Origin: Streptantibioticus_A sp037034305 | Lineage (GTDB): Bacteria > Actinomycetota > Actinomycetes > Streptomycetales > Streptomycetaceae | Length of the DNA stretch: 64,000 bases | Reading direction: 5' to 3' | NCBI GenBank assembly: GCA_037034305.1 | Contig: JBAGJY010000032.1 | Coordinates: 7,789 to 71,788, forward strand | Shown here: one piece after another, positions 16,784-25,888 of the stretch | How the letters are laid out: every line of letters starts with the position of its first letter | How positions within the stretch are numbered: position 1 is the stretch's first letter | Position numbers and translations under genes: made by a program | Notes under the pieces: generated by a model | The model's database searches: none | What the model was told of the DNA's origin: nothing | The model's input: the letters and a program-made list of their open reading frames with translations, nothing else

Positions 16784-18066
16784 GTGGCGCCGCCCCCGGG
16801 CACGGCACACCGCCCGACGCGGCGGAAGCGGGCACGATGCGACGACTGATGCGTTGCCGCGAGGTGTCCGCGCAGCGCTCCCAGGCCGTACTGCGGCTTG
16901 CCTTCGCCGGGGTGCTCACCGTCGCGGTCACCGCCGAACTGCCGGTGCACCGGGCCGCGTCGCAGTTGTCCGTGCTGAGCGGCTACGGGGTGATAGCGGT
17001 GGTGGTCGCGCTGTGCCTGCGCCGTCCGCACGGCCGTGCGGGCACCACCGCGGTGACGGTGGTGATGGGCCTGGTGGACGTGGCGGCGCTGGTGGTCCTG
17101 CAGATCCTGTCGGGGGACTCCGCGCTGCTGGTGTTCGCCCTGTTCCTGCTGCCCCTGCTGGCCGCCTTCAACACCCGGCCAGCGGTGACGGCACTGCTGA
17201 TCGTCCTCGACACCGCGGCGTACGCCACCGCCACCTCGGTCAACACCAGCATCCACCACCAACTGCGCAACACACAGGTCGTGGTGCTGCTTGTCTTCCT
17301 CGTCCTGGTGGGTGCGTGCAGTCTCGCGCTGTCCCTCTCGCACGCCCGGCGCTGCCGCCAGGTCGCTCAACTCATCGCGGACCGATCGCGGTTGCTCGTT
17401 GACGTGATGTCCGCGGAGGAACGCGAGCGGACCCGGCTGGCCGAGTTCCTGCACGACGGTCCGCTCCAGGCGGTGCTGGCCGCTCGCTTCGACCTCCAGC
17501 AGAGCATGGCGCGGGGCGACGCCGACGCCACTGCCGAGCTCAGCGGCCGACTCCTGGACGTCGCCCGGCAACTGCGGCAGACCACCGGCCAACTGCACCC
17601 CGAGGTCCTGCGCACCGCCGGACTCGGCGAGGCGGTGCGGTCGTTGGTCCGCGGCACCGCCGAACGCCGCGGTATCACCATCGGCTACACGTACAACGCG
17701 AACCACCAAGGGCCCACCCCGCACGACCTGCTGGTGTACTACGCGGCCCGGGAACTGCTGGACAACGTGGCGCGCCACTCGTCCGCCGCCCGGGCACACG
17801 TCACCCTCGTCACGCAGGGCGGGAAGCTTCGTCTGACGGTCACCGATGACGGCGTCGGCACCGATCCGGCCCGGCTGCGCCAGCGCCTCGGCGCCGGCCA
17901 CATCGGACTGGCATCCCAGCGGGTTCGGGTCGAGGCCGCGGGCGGCCGGATGGAGCACCTGCCGACCGAGGTGGGCACCAGGGTCCGCATCACTCTGCCG
18001 CTCACGGCGGCCGACCCGAAGGACACGGCGCCGCAGCGGTACACGGACCGTGCGGACGACGGCTGA
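16780..18066 (+). CDS. NarL-type sensor histidine kinase (HK2)
   Basis: A 428-residue HisKA_3 kinase and paralogue of HK1. Residues about 35-200 contain about six transmembrane helices. The phosphoacceptor region is SAEERERTRLAEFLHDGPLQ (His at about residue 223), then the HATPase_c domain with ARELLDNVARHSSAA and G-boxes TDDGVGTD and GHIGLAS. It starts by ATGA overlap with RR2. A repeat element of about 100 bp begins directly after the TGA stop, so the transcript probably ends within it. Confidence 0.9.
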   Translation: MSGAAPGHGTPPDAAEAGTMRRLMRCREVSAQRSQAVLRLAFAGVLTVAVTAELPVHRAASQLSVLSGYGVIAVVVALCLRRPHGRAGTTAVTVVMGLVDVAALVVLQILSGDSALLVFALFLLPLLAAFNTRPAVTALLIVLDTAAYATATSVNTSIHHQLRNTQVVVLLVFLVLVGACSLALSLSHARRCRQVAQLIADRSRLLVDVMSAEERERTRLAEFLHDGPLQAVLAARFDLQQSMARGDADATAELSGRLLDVARQLRQTTGQLHPEVLRTAGLGEAVRSLVRGTAERRGITIGYTYNANHQGPTPHDLLVYYAARELLDNVARHSSAARAHVTLVTQGGKLRLTVTDDGVGTDPARLRQRLGAGHIGLASQRVRVEAAGGRMEHLPTEVGTRVRITLPLTAADPKDTAPQRYTDRADDG

Positions 18067-18170
18067 GCGCTCCGCTGGCAGTGCGGTGATGTCCGTCGAT
18101 CACCTGCCGCGGCGCTGTGGCTGGTCGCGCGGTTCCCCCCGCCCTTCAGGGCGCTGACGAAGCGCAGCGG
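18067..18170 (+). repeat. Dispersed ~100-bp element, copy 1
   Basis: It begins GCGCTCCGCTGG immediately after the HK2 stop codon and contains the blocks CGTCGATCA, GTGGCTGGTCGCGCGGTT and CTTCAGGGCGCTG found in the three other copies (25801-25888 reversed, 49590-49690, 57427-57530). It lies between convergent genes, where a terminator is expected. I recognise this type of sequence as common after genes in Streptomyces, but know no established function. Confidence 0.75.
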
Positions 18171-18238
18171 ACTTCGCCCGACCCGCTTACCTCGACGTCT
18201 CCCACCGCACGGGCGGTGGTGGTGCGCGCGCCCTCGCC

Positions 18239-19057
18239 TCAGCTCGTGATGAACTCCAGCAGATCGGCGTTGAGTTGCTCGGCATGGGTGATGTGCAACC
18301 CGTGACCGGCGGTCGGGTACTCCTTGTAGACGCTGTGCGGTACGAGCTTGGCGGTGCGCCGACTGGACACGTCGATCGGCACGGACTGGTCGGCGGCCCC
18401 GTGCGCGATGAACGTCGGGATGGTGATCCGGTCCAGGTCCGTGCGGTGATCGGTGTGGAAGATCTGCCGCTGAACCTCCAAGGTGGCGTACGGGGAGGCC
18501 GTCAGGCACTGCCGGATCAGGTGGTCCACCAGCGCCGGGGAGGTGTTGCCGCCCAGATGGGTGGCGAAGTAGCCCTGCGCGCGGTCGGCGAACCACCGGG
18601 GGCGGTCGGTCCGCAACTGGGCGAGGTCGGCCTCCAGCACGGACTCCGGCACGCCCTCCGGGTTGTCGTCCGTCAGCTTGAGGAACGGCAGAGTGGTCGC
18701 CAGCAGCGCGACCCGCGCGACACGGTCCTGACCGTGCCGGGCGAGATAGCGCACCGCCTCGCCGCCACCGCCTGACTGCGCGACGAGGGTGACCCCGTGC
18801 AGGCCCAGGTGCCCGATGAGCGCGGCGACGTCATCGGAGCGGGTGTCCACGTCGTAGCCGGTGGAGGGCCGGTCCGAGCGCCCGTGGCCGCGCCGGTCCA
18901 GCATGACGCAGCGGTAGCCGTGCCGGAGGAAGAACGGGACCTGGTACTCCCACATGTCGGCTCCCAGTGCCCAACTGGCCAGGAGAACGAGGGGTTCACC
19001 GGTGCCGTAGTCCTCGTAGGCCAGCCGCACCCCGTCATTGGTCTCGAAAAACGGCAT
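18239..19057 (-). CDS. Alpha/beta hydrolase (chloroperoxidase/esterase-like)
   Basis: A 272-residue alpha/beta hydrolase of the non-heme haloperoxidase/esterase branch. It has the oxyanion segment LVLLASWALG, DRRGHGRSDRP after strand 4, and the nucleophile elbow AQSGGGGE (Ser at about residue 95, in place of the usual GHSMGG). The acid is in AHGAADQSVP (Asp about 220) and the catalytic His in TAGHGLHITH (about 251). The substrate is unknown. ATG 19057. It is divergent from the MFS-like gene and converges on HK2. Confidence 0.86.
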   Translation of the reverse strand: MPFFETNDGVRLAYEDYGTGEPLVLLASWALGADMWEYQVPFFLRHGYRCVMLDRRGHGRSDRPSTGYDVDTRSDDVAALIGHLGLHGVTLVAQSGGGGEAVRYLARHGQDRVARVALLATTLPFLKLTDDNPEGVPESVLEADLAQLRTDRPRWFADRAQGYFATHLGGNTSPALVDHLIRQCLTASPYATLEVQRQIFHTDHRTDLDRITIPTFIAHGAADQSVPIDVSSRRTAKLVPHSVYKEYPTAGHGLHITHAEQLNADLLEFITS

Positions 19058-19550
19058 CTCGATCTCCTCGTCTCACGGTCCGTTGCCCTGCTGAACAGGA
19101 GGCTACGAAGGTCGCGACGGCCCCGAATCAGTCATGCATAGGTAGTCCACGGGGCTGCCGTCGGCTTCAGCGTTGCGACGAGGCGAATGCCTTCCGGCGT
19201 GCGCCGCCAGCTGCCCGACGGTCAGTGGGGTGGCCGACCGCCGCGGCCTGGGCGGTGCTGCCCGCACAGCGGTCGACCCGGTCCGGGAGGCCACCGCGGC
19301 CGAACCGGTCCGCGAACCCGCACTACCGGGCGGGGCCACCACCCTGGAGCGCCGGACCGTCACCGCCCGCCGGGGCAAGTGAGTACCGCTCACCCCATCG
19401 GTGCAGCCCATCAGACTGAGCATGCGGGCCGAAGGAAGCGGTGGGGCTCCCCGTAAGGGCGGCACAGCGCGGGCGACTTCCACGGTTCCGCACGATGATC
19501 GAGAGGCGATCCACTTCCCCGTTGCCCTCATCCCCGCGAGAGGACCTCCC
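19058..19550. other. Intergenic stretch without a recognised gene
   Basis: About 490 bp between the hydrolase and the MFS-like gene. Several frames are open because of high GC content, but none has a convincing start, ribosome site or homology. The minus strand at 19193-19225 encodes LTVGQLAAHAG, which resembles the first residues of a MerR helix-turn-helix but does not continue, so it may be a remnant or chance. Confidence 0.5.
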
Positions 19551-20954
19551 ATGCCACCGCGCCTGTGCGCGGCGGTGCGCCGTTTCGTACGACCCCGCCA
19601 GCCCACCCGTACGTCCCACCAGTCGCGCACCGCCATGCTGGCCCTGGTGGCCGTCTACGCCGCCGGTTCGCTCGCCGGATACCTGCTGCCCAGCGTTGTC
19701 GAACGCATGACCAGTTGCCTGCGGCTGACGGCGGCACAGGCTGGCGAAGTCGGCAGTGCTTTGCTGTTCGCCTCCGCCGGTGCCGGTTTCGCCTTCGCCT
19801 CGCGGGTCTCGCGGATGGGTGCCAAACGGCTGGCCAGGGCCGGACTGTCGCTCGCCGCGGGCGGGTTCGCCGTCGCCGCATGCGCGAACTGCGCTCCGCT
19901 GGTGGTGGTGGGCAGCGTCGCCGGGGGGTTCGGTTCCGGTACCGCGACGGCGGTGGCCTCCGTCGGTATCGCCGGACGGCCCGACCCGCAGCGCGCCTCG
20001 GTGCTGGGGCTGTTGGCCACGTCGGGCGCGGCGGCAGCGCTGTATCTGCTGCTGCCGCGGCTGGGCGGCGGCCACCAGCTGCCGTTCGCGGCCCTTGCCT
20101 GCGTCACCGCGGGCGTACTGCCCGCGGTGCGGCGGCTGCCGTCGATGCCGCAGCGCGCGCAGTGCCGGGCGGGGGTGGCCACCGGCCGACTGCCGGGCAC
20201 GGTGCTGGTGGGCGCCACGCTGGGCTGGTCCGTCGTACAGACCGCGCTGTGGAGCGTCAGCAGTCGGATGGGCCTGGAACGGGTCGGCCTGTCCGAGGCG
20301 GCGCTGGGCGCTGTCTTCGCCCTCGCGCTCGGCGGCGGTCTCGCCGGGGTGGTCGGCGCGGGGGCGCTCGGCCTGCGGCTGGGGCGGGCGGTACCGGTCG
20401 GAGTGGGCAGCGCGGTCATCGCGGTGTGCGTCGCGGTCAGTTCGGCGAGCCGCACGGCGTGGGCGTTCACCGCGGGGGAGGTGCTGTGGAACACCGTCTA
20501 CCCCGTGGTGTTCTCCCATCTGATCGGCGTGGCCGCAGCCATCGGCGCCCACGGGCGGTGGGTGGTGTTCGCCGGTTCGGCGTCGTCCCTGGGGGTCGCG
20601 GGCGGGCCGGTCGCCGGAACGCTGTTGTCCACCCGCGCCGGATACCCGGCGATGGGCGTGGTCCTCGGCACCACCTTGCTGCTGGCCGCGGTCCCGCTGA
20701 CCGCGGTGGCGCTGCACGTCGACGGCCGGACGGTCCGGCGGCGTGTCGTCGTCGGCGCGGCCGGTGCGCGCCCGGTCGCGTCGCCGGAGGCGGATTCCGC
20801 CGCCCTCCTCGGCGCGGACGCGGTTCCGGTTGTGGAGATACCGGAGCCGATGTGCGATACGGGCGAGCCGGGCGTTGCGTCCGAAACGGTCACGCCAGCA
20901 GGCGGCGCCGCAACGGCTCCGAGTACGCCGCCCACCGGGTTGGTGAACGCCTAG
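19551..20954 (+). CDS. MFS-type membrane protein
   Basis: A 467-residue protein with about 12 hydrophobic segments between residues 28 and 390, organised as two six-helix halves. The first helix contains GSLAGYLLPSVVERM and the second half GWSVVQTALWSVSSRMGLERVG. The typical RxxGRR loop between helices 2 and 3 is only partly kept (SRMGAKRLARAG). The last 75 residues are a polar Ala/Pro-rich tail. It is most like CynX/YbfB-type MFS permeases; the substrate is unknown. ATG 19551 is preceded by GAGAGGA. Confidence 0.75.
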   Translation: MPPRLCAAVRRFVRPRQPTRTSHQSRTAMLALVAVYAAGSLAGYLLPSVVERMTSCLRLTAAQAGEVGSALLFASAGAGFAFASRVSRMGAKRLARAGLSLAAGGFAVAACANCAPLVVVGSVAGGFGSGTATAVASVGIAGRPDPQRASVLGLLATSGAAAALYLLLPRLGGGHQLPFAALACVTAGVLPAVRRLPSMPQRAQCRAGVATGRLPGTVLVGATLGWSVVQTALWSVSSRMGLERVGLSEAALGAVFALALGGGLAGVVGAGALGLRLGRAVPVGVGSAVIAVCVAVSSASRTAWAFTAGEVLWNTVYPVVFSHLIGVAAAIGAHGRWVVFAGSASSLGVAGGPVAGTLLSTRAGYPAMGVVLGTTLLLAAVPLTAVALHVDGRTVRRRVVVGAAGARPVASPEADSAALLGADAVPVVEIPEPMCDTGEPGVASETVTPAGGAATAPSTPPTGLVNA

Positions 20955-21231
20955 CGGCGGCGCCGGTCCGCCCCGCTAGGCGCTGTGGCCAGCGCGTACT
21001 CGCCGCCAACGGTCCGAATTCCCTTGCCGCCGCCACGGCGGGCACAGGCCCTCACGGACCCCAACCCGCCTGTTGCCAGGGGCACTTGGCGAACCTCACT
21101 GCTTTGCCCACACATGACTTCATGTTCAACTACCGGTCATACGGGAGGACTTCACGAGGCATCGGTCCCGTGCCTTACTGATGGGCGCGCTACGCGCGTT
21201 GCCCCAGCCGGACTACGTCAGGAGCCCCCGG

Positions 21232-23235
21232 ATGAGCCTCACCCGCCGTCTGAGACGTGCCGCGGTCGCGGGCGCCACAGCCGCCGCCACCGTGCTCGTG
21301 CCCACCATCGCCCATGCCGCCAGCGCCTACTCGCTGGTGGTCCTGCCGGACCAGGGCGAGAGCGCGATCTACGACTTCGTGAACTCGGCCACGAAGTCGA
21401 TCGACATCACCATCTACGAACTGCGCGACACCACCTTGGTCAACGACCTGGTGAACAAGGAGAAGGCGGGCGTCAAGGTGCGCGTCATCCTGGACGCGCA
21501 GCACACCTCCGTGAACGGCGCCGCCTACAACGCGCTGTCCGCGGGCGGAGTCGGGGTCACCTACTCGTCCTCGGCGTACGTCTACACCCACCAGAAGACC
21601 ATCACGGTCGACGGCGCCAAGTCCTACGTCAGCACCGGTAACTTCGACACCACGTACTACAGCACCTCGCGTGACTTCGGTGTCTTCGACAGCGACAGCA
21701 ACGACGTCGCCGCGGTCGAGCAGGTCTTCAACGCCGACTACTCGAAGACCTCGATCACCCCTTCCGACGGCGACAACCTGGTCTGGTCACCCACCGACTC
21801 GCAGAGCCACCTGCTGGCGCTGATCAACGGCGCACAGCACAGCCTGGACGTCGAGGAGGAGGAGTTCGGCGACACCGCCCTGGTCAACGCCGTCGTCGCG
21901 GACGCCCAGCGGGGCGTCGCCGTACGCGTGGTCGCGGAGAACCAGAACTCGTCGTACACCAGCCAGCTCAACCAGGTCACCGCCGCGGGCGGCAAGGTCA
22001 CCACCTACACCAGTTCCACCGGCTACTACATCCACGCCAAGGCCATCGTCGCGGACTACGGCACGTCGACCGCCAAGGTCTTCGCCGGGTCGGAGAACTT
22101 CTCCGACAACTCCCTCAACCACAACCGCGAGTTGGGCCTTATCACCACCGACTCGGGCGTGCTCAGCGGCATCGAGTCCGCGTTCAACGCGGACTTCAAC
22201 CAGAGCACCGGCACCAACGTCACCGTGACCAGCCCCGGTGACCAGACGAGTACCGTGGGCACCTCGGTCAGCCTGCAGATCGCGGCCACCGACACCGCGG
22301 GCGGCACGCTCTCCTACGCGGCCACCGGCCTGCCCGCGGGTGTGTCGATCGACTCCTCGACCGGTCTGATATCGGGCACGCCGACCGCGGCGGGCACGTC
22401 CACGGTCACCGTCACCGCCACCGACTCCACCGGCCCGTCCGGTTCCGCGTCCTTCACCTGGACCGTGAACTCCGCCACCGCAAACACGGTGACGGTCACC
22501 AACCCGGGCAACCAGACCGGCACCGTGGGCACCGCCGCCAGCCTGCGGATCCACGCGAGCGACTCGGCGTCCGGCCAGAACCTCACCTACAGTGCCACCG
22601 GCCTGCCCGCGGGTGTGTCGATCGACTCCTCGACCGGTCTGATATCGGGCACGCCGACCGCGGCGGGCACGTCCACGGTCACCGTCACCGCCACCGACTC
22701 CACCAACGCGAGCGGCAGCGCCACCTTCACCTGGACCGTCAACCCCGCGTCCAGCGGCTGCACCTCCGCGCAGCTGCTCGGCAACCCAGGCTTCGAGACC
22801 GGCAGCGCGGCGCCGTGGTCAGCGTCGTCCGGGGTGGTCAGCAACAGCAGCAGCGAGCCCCCGCACAGCGGTTCCTGGGACGCCTGGCTCGACGGCTACG
22901 GCACCACGCACACCGACACCCTCTCGCAGTCGGTCAGCGTCCCGAGTGGTTGCTCCAGCTACGAGTTGAGCTTCTGGTTGCACGTCGACACGGCGGAAAC
23001 CACCACGAGCACCGCCTACGACACCCTCACCGTGCAGGTTCTCAACAGCTCGGGCACGGTGCTCGGGACGCTGGCGAAGTACTCCAACCTCGACCACAAC
23101 ACCAACTACACCCAGCACACGTTCGACCTGTCGGCCTACGCCGGGCAGAACGTCACCGTGAAGTTCACCGGCAGCGAGGACAAGGAACTCCAGACCTCCT
23201 TCGTCATCGACGACACCGCCGTCAACGTGAGCTGA
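21232..23235 (+). CDS. Secreted phospholipase D-like protein with two Ig-like domains
   Basis: A 667-residue secreted protein. Signal peptide: RRLRRAAVAGATAAATVLVP, cleavage near AHA-AS (about residue 27). Two PLD-like modules follow: HQKTITVDG with TGNFD (about 120-145) and HAKAIVAD with GSENFSD (about 270-300), giving the two HxK(x4)D active-site motifs needed for phosphodiesterase chemistry. Residues about 330-510 hold two putative Ig (He_PIG) domains encoded by a near-identical DNA repeat. The C-terminal ~150 residues form a carbohydrate-binding-like beta-sandwich. ATG 21232 has AGGAG upstream. Substrates could be lipids or nucleic acids. A strong hairpin follows the stop. Confidence 0.87.
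   Translation: MSLTRRLRRAAVAGATAAATVLVPTIAHAASAYSLVVLPDQGESAIYDFVNSATKSIDITIYELRDTTLVNDLVNKEKAGVKVRVILDAQHTSVNGAAYNALSAGGVGVTYSSSAYVYTHQKTITVDGAKSYVSTGNFDTTYYSTSRDFGVFDSDSNDVAAVEQVFNADYSKTSITPSDGDNLVWSPTDSQSHLLALINGAQHSLDVEEEEFGDTALVNAVVADAQRGVAVRVVAENQNSSYTSQLNQVTAAGGKVTTYTSSTGYYIHAKAIVADYGTSTAKVFAGSENFSDNSLNHNRELGLITTDSGVLSGIESAFNADFNQSTGTNVTVTSPGDQTSTVGTSVSLQIAATDTAGGTLSYAATGLPAGVSIDSSTGLISGTPTAAGTSTVTVTATDSTGPSGSASFTWTVNSATANTVTVTNPGNQTGTVGTAASLRIHASDSASGQNLTYSATGLPAGVSIDSSTGLISGTPTAAGTSTVTVTATDSTNASGSATFTWTVNPASSGCTSAQLLGNPGFETGSAAPWSASSGVVSNSSSEPPHSGSWDAWLDGYGTTHTDTLSQSVSVPSGCSSYELSFWLHVDTAETTTSTAYDTLTVQVLNSSGTVLGTLAKYSNLDHNTNYTQHTFDLSAYAGQNVTVKFTGSEDKELQTSFVIDDTAVNVS
22321..22431 (+). 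repeat. Intragenic 111-bp repeat, copy 1
   Basis: It is identical over 111 bp to 22594-22704, at an offset of 273 bp (91 codons). It encodes ATGLPAGVSIDSSTGLISGT and following residues of the first Ig-like domain. The exact identity, including silent positions, points to recent tandem duplication or gene conversion. Confidence 0.95.
22594..22704 (+). repeat. Intragenic 111-bp repeat, copy 2
   Basis: Second copy of the repeat at 22321-22431, in the second Ig-like domain of the phospholipase D-like gene. Sequence flanking the identical block has diverged, which marks the boundaries of homogenisation. Confidence 0.95.
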
Positions 23236-23247
23236 GCGGTCCGACGC

Positions 23248-23281
23248 GTGGCTCCCGTCCCGCCGCCGGGACGGGAGCCAC
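23248..23281. terminator. Bidirectional intrinsic terminator
   Basis: A perfect 14-bp stem (GTGGCTCCCGTCCC, loop GCCGCC, and its complement) lies 12 bp after the phospholipase D-like stop and 44 bp after the end of the convergent P450 gene. There is no U-tract, as is usual in Streptomyces. Confidence 0.85.
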
Positions 23282-23325
23282 AACCTGGTCCGGCCGCACC
23301 AGCCCCTCGGCGCCGCCGCGGGAAC

Positions 23326-24552
23326 TCAGGCCGCGAGGCCCCCGATCGCCACCGGGAGGTGGCGGGGGCCGCGCAGCACGGCGTTGGTGCGGTACGGCGG
23401 CGGGTCCTCCAGCAGCCGGGGGTTCTTGACCCGGCGGAACAGCTCGGGCAGAGCGAGCTGCGCCTCTATCCGGGCGAGCGGCGCGCCGAAGCAGTAGTGG
23501 ATTCCGGTGTAGAAGCCGAGGTGCTCGTTGTCCCCGCGGTCCGGATTGAACCGGTCGGGGTCCTCGAAGCGGTTCGGGTCGCGGTTGGCCGCGGCCAGCA
23601 TGAGCCAGACCGGCGAGCCCTTGGGGATCGTGGTGCCCGCGACGTCGATGTCGGCCAGGGCGGTGGTCCACGGGACGAACTGGACCGGGGGCTCGTACCG
23701 CAGCACTTCCTCGATGAGCGGGACGGCCAGCTCCGGCTCCTTGTGGAACCGTTCCAGGACGTCGGGGTGGCGTAGCAGTGTGAGCGTCGTGTTGGTGATC
23801 AGGTTGACGGTGGTCTCGTGGCCTGCGACCAGCAGCAGCACCGCGGTGGCCTCCAGGTCTGCCGGTGTCATGCTGCCGCCGGGGCCGGATTCGGGCGCGA
23901 GGGCGCTGAGCATGCCGGGGCCGGGATGGCGGCGCCTGGTCTCGATCAGGTCGGACAGGTAGGCGCCCAGGTGCTGGCGCGCCAGCTCTGCCTTCTGCGG
24001 GCCGTCGCCGCTGCCGGAGTGGGGGTCGAGTTCGGACGTCAGGGCGTCGGCCCAGCCGTGGAAGCGCGACTCGTCCTCGCGCGGCACGCCCAGGATCTTG
24101 CAGATGGCCGTGACGGGGAGGGGATAGGAGAAGTCCTCGACGATGTCGACCTGGTCCTTGCCCTCGAAGGCGTCGAGCAGTTCGGTGACGACCCTGGCCA
24201 GGTCCGCGCGCAGGCCGTCGAGGAATCTGGGGCTGTGCGGAGGGCCGAACGGCCGGTTGATGGTGTCGCGCAGCCGGTCGTGCACAGGCGGGTCGGTGAA
24301 GATGAAGCTGGGCGGCATGCCGGTCTCCTCCGCCGGTTGCCCGATGCGGGCGTAGCCCGACGGACGGTTGCTCGTGTCGTTGCTCAGCCGTGGGTCGTTG
24401 GCCAGGTTCCGTACCTCGTAGTAGGTGCTGACCAGGTAGGTGCCGTCATCCTCCCGCCTGACCGGTGTCTTGCGGAGTTCCGCGTAGAGCGGGTACGGAT
24501 CGGCTCGGTTGGCGTAGTCGGTGATCTGCGCGGAGATGGTGCCGAGCGTCAT
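23326..24552 (-). CDS. Cytochrome P450
   Basis: A 408-residue bacterial class I P450 of usual length. It shows the I-helix oxygen-activation motif AGHETT (about residue 243), the K-helix ExxR (EEVLRYEPP, about 283), the PERF-like region DRFNPDRG, and the heme loop GIHYCFGAPLARIE with the axial Cys (about 351). It needs ferredoxin and reductase partners. Going upstream (higher coordinates) are a ferredoxin-reductase pseudogene and a ferredoxin gene on the same strand, so electrons from the local reductase are no longer available. The substrate is unknown. ATG 24552. Confidence 0.9.
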   Translation of the reverse strand: MTLGTISAQITDYANRADPYPLYAELRKTPVRREDDGTYLVSTYYEVRNLANDPRLSNDTSNRPSGYARIGQPAEETGMPPSFIFTDPPVHDRLRDTINRPFGPPHSPRFLDGLRADLARVVTELLDAFEGKDQVDIVEDFSYPLPVTAICKILGVPREDESRFHGWADALTSELDPHSGSGDGPQKAELARQHLGAYLSDLIETRRRHPGPGMLSALAPESGPGGSMTPADLEATAVLLLVAGHETTVNLITNTTLTLLRHPDVLERFHKEPELAVPLIEEVLRYEPPVQFVPWTTALADIDVAGTTIPKGSPVWLMLAAANRDPNRFEDPDRFNPDRGDNEHLGFYTGIHYCFGAPLARIEAQLALPELFRRVKNPRLLEDPPPYRTNAVLRGPRHLPVAIGGLAA

Positions 24553-24591
24553 GGCGTCTCCGTAAGGTGTCAGGCGGCCCCCGGCAGACGG

Positions 24592-25396
24592 TCAGGCGCG
24601 CGATGGGACGAACTGGACGCGCTGCTCGGTCGGGGAGTGACCGGTCAGCGTGACGGTGGGCCCGTGGGTGGGCAGGTGGGGATCGGGGAAGTCGGGATCG
24701 ACCGGCTGCGGCGCTTCGGTGCGGCGGTCGACCAGCGGGTACTCCGGCGGGAAGGGGGCGCTGGCCTTGATCTGCCCCTGGTAGAAGCCCAGCCACTTGC
24801 CCCGGTTGAAGGAGGCCGCCGCGATGACGCGGCCGCGGTACCCGTACACGGCGACGAACCGCTCATCGGCGAGCGCCCCCTGGGGGACGACCAGCTGGTC
24901 GCCCATCGTGCGGACCCCACGGACTTGATGTTGACGGTCCGGCGGCCAGCTTCCGGTACAGCTGTGCGGCGTCGTCGCGGGTGCGCAGCACGAAGACGCC
25001 GTCCAGCGCCGCCTGCTCGGGGTGGAACCAGGGCCGGGCCCTGGTCCCGGTGGCGACCAGCAGCCGGTCGTACGCGACGGTGTCCCCGTTCGCCAGGCGC
25101 ACCTGCTTGGCACCTCGGTCCAGGCCCTCGGCGGCGACGCCGAGGTGCCATTCGACGTCGACGTCGCGCCGTCGCGGCAGCGCGGTGTCCTCGGCCCGTG
25201 CCCGTCCCAGCAGCACCTGCTTGGACAGCGGCGGCCGGTCGTACGGTTCGTACGGCTCGTCGCCGATGACGGTGAGCGAGCCGGTGAATCCCAGGTCGCG
25301 CAGGGTCTTCGCCGCGCGCAGTCCGGCCAGCGAGGCGCCGACGACGACGATGCGACCGTTGCGCCGAAGGTGCTGTACGTCGCTTTCAGCCGACAC
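24592..25396 (-). pseudogene. Ferredoxin reductase pseudogene (internal deletion and frameshift)
   Basis: The N-terminal part (about 157 codons from GTG 25396) is a normal FAD-dependent ferredoxin reductase start: RIVVVGASLAGLRAAKTLR, EPYDRPPLSK and a LLVATGT segment. It stops matching at KLAAGP near 24925. The sequence then jumps in another frame to VNIKSVG, a motif normally far downstream, and one base later shifts again to VRTMGDQLVVPQGALADERF, which continues to a normal C-terminus. About 150 residues, including the NAD-binding domain, are missing. Translation gives no functional enzyme. It sits between a ferredoxin and an intact P450. Confidence 0.85.
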
Positions 25397-25613
25397 CGGG
25401 TTCCATCCCCTTCGTCGGCTCGTCGCGGTAGTCGACGAGGATGGCCTGGACCGGGCAGGCCGCCGCGGCCTTTTCCACCTGCTCCCGCAGCGCCTCGTCG
25501 AAGCTGGGGGAGAACATCAGCGCCTCTTCGCCGTGCAGGGCGAACACGTCCGGGGCGAGGAACACGCACTGTGCGTATCCCTGGCAGCGATTGAGATCGA
25601 CGACAAGCCTCAT
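25386..25613 (-). CDS. 3Fe-4S type ferredoxin for P450
   Basis: A 75-residue small acidic ferredoxin. Cluster ligands are in RCQGYAQC (Cys about 10 and 16) and AACPVQAI (about 54). The central Cys is replaced, which is usual for the single-cluster ferredoxins that serve Streptomyces P450s. It passes one electron at a time from a reductase to the heme. ATG 25613. Its 3' end overlaps the reductase pseudogene start by 11 bp, showing an ancestral operon of P450 remnant - ferredoxin - reductase - P450. Confidence 0.87.
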   Translation of the reverse strand: MRLVVDLNRCQGYAQCVFLAPDVFALHGEEALMFSPSFDEALREQVEKAAAACPVQAILVDYRDEPTKGMEPGVG

Positions 25614-25800
25614 CTGGAACCCGCTCCCTGGCGGGCAGCGGTCGCCGCAGGCTCCGCCGCCCCTGCGCTCGGTCCACACGATCGGTCGGCATGCCTCACC
25701 ACCAGGATCAACCCTCTCGCAGCGGCCCGCAAAGCGGGCGCGGCTGCGCCGAGCGCGAGTGGTCCGCAAGGCGGCGAAGGCCGCTACTCCTGCGCCTCGG

Positions 25801-25888
25801 CAGTGCCTGAAGGGGCGCGGGGAACCGCGCGACCAGCCACAACGGTGCCGCGGATCGACGGCACATCGCCGCACTCCTCGCGGAGCGC
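25801..25888 (-). repeat. Dispersed ~100-bp element, copy 4 (reverse strand)
   Basis: Read on the minus strand it begins GCGCTCCGCGAGG directly after the TAA that ends the P450 remnant (25889-25891), followed by GTCGATC, GTGGCTGGTCGCGCGGTT and CCCCGCGCCCCTTCAG. Its orientation follows the upstream gene, as in the other copies. Confidence 0.75.

Noticed and set aside
19193..19225. LTVGQLAAHAG on the minus strand as a MerR gene
   Set aside because: Only 11 residues match and no HTH continuation follows in any frame. It may be chance or a very old remnant.
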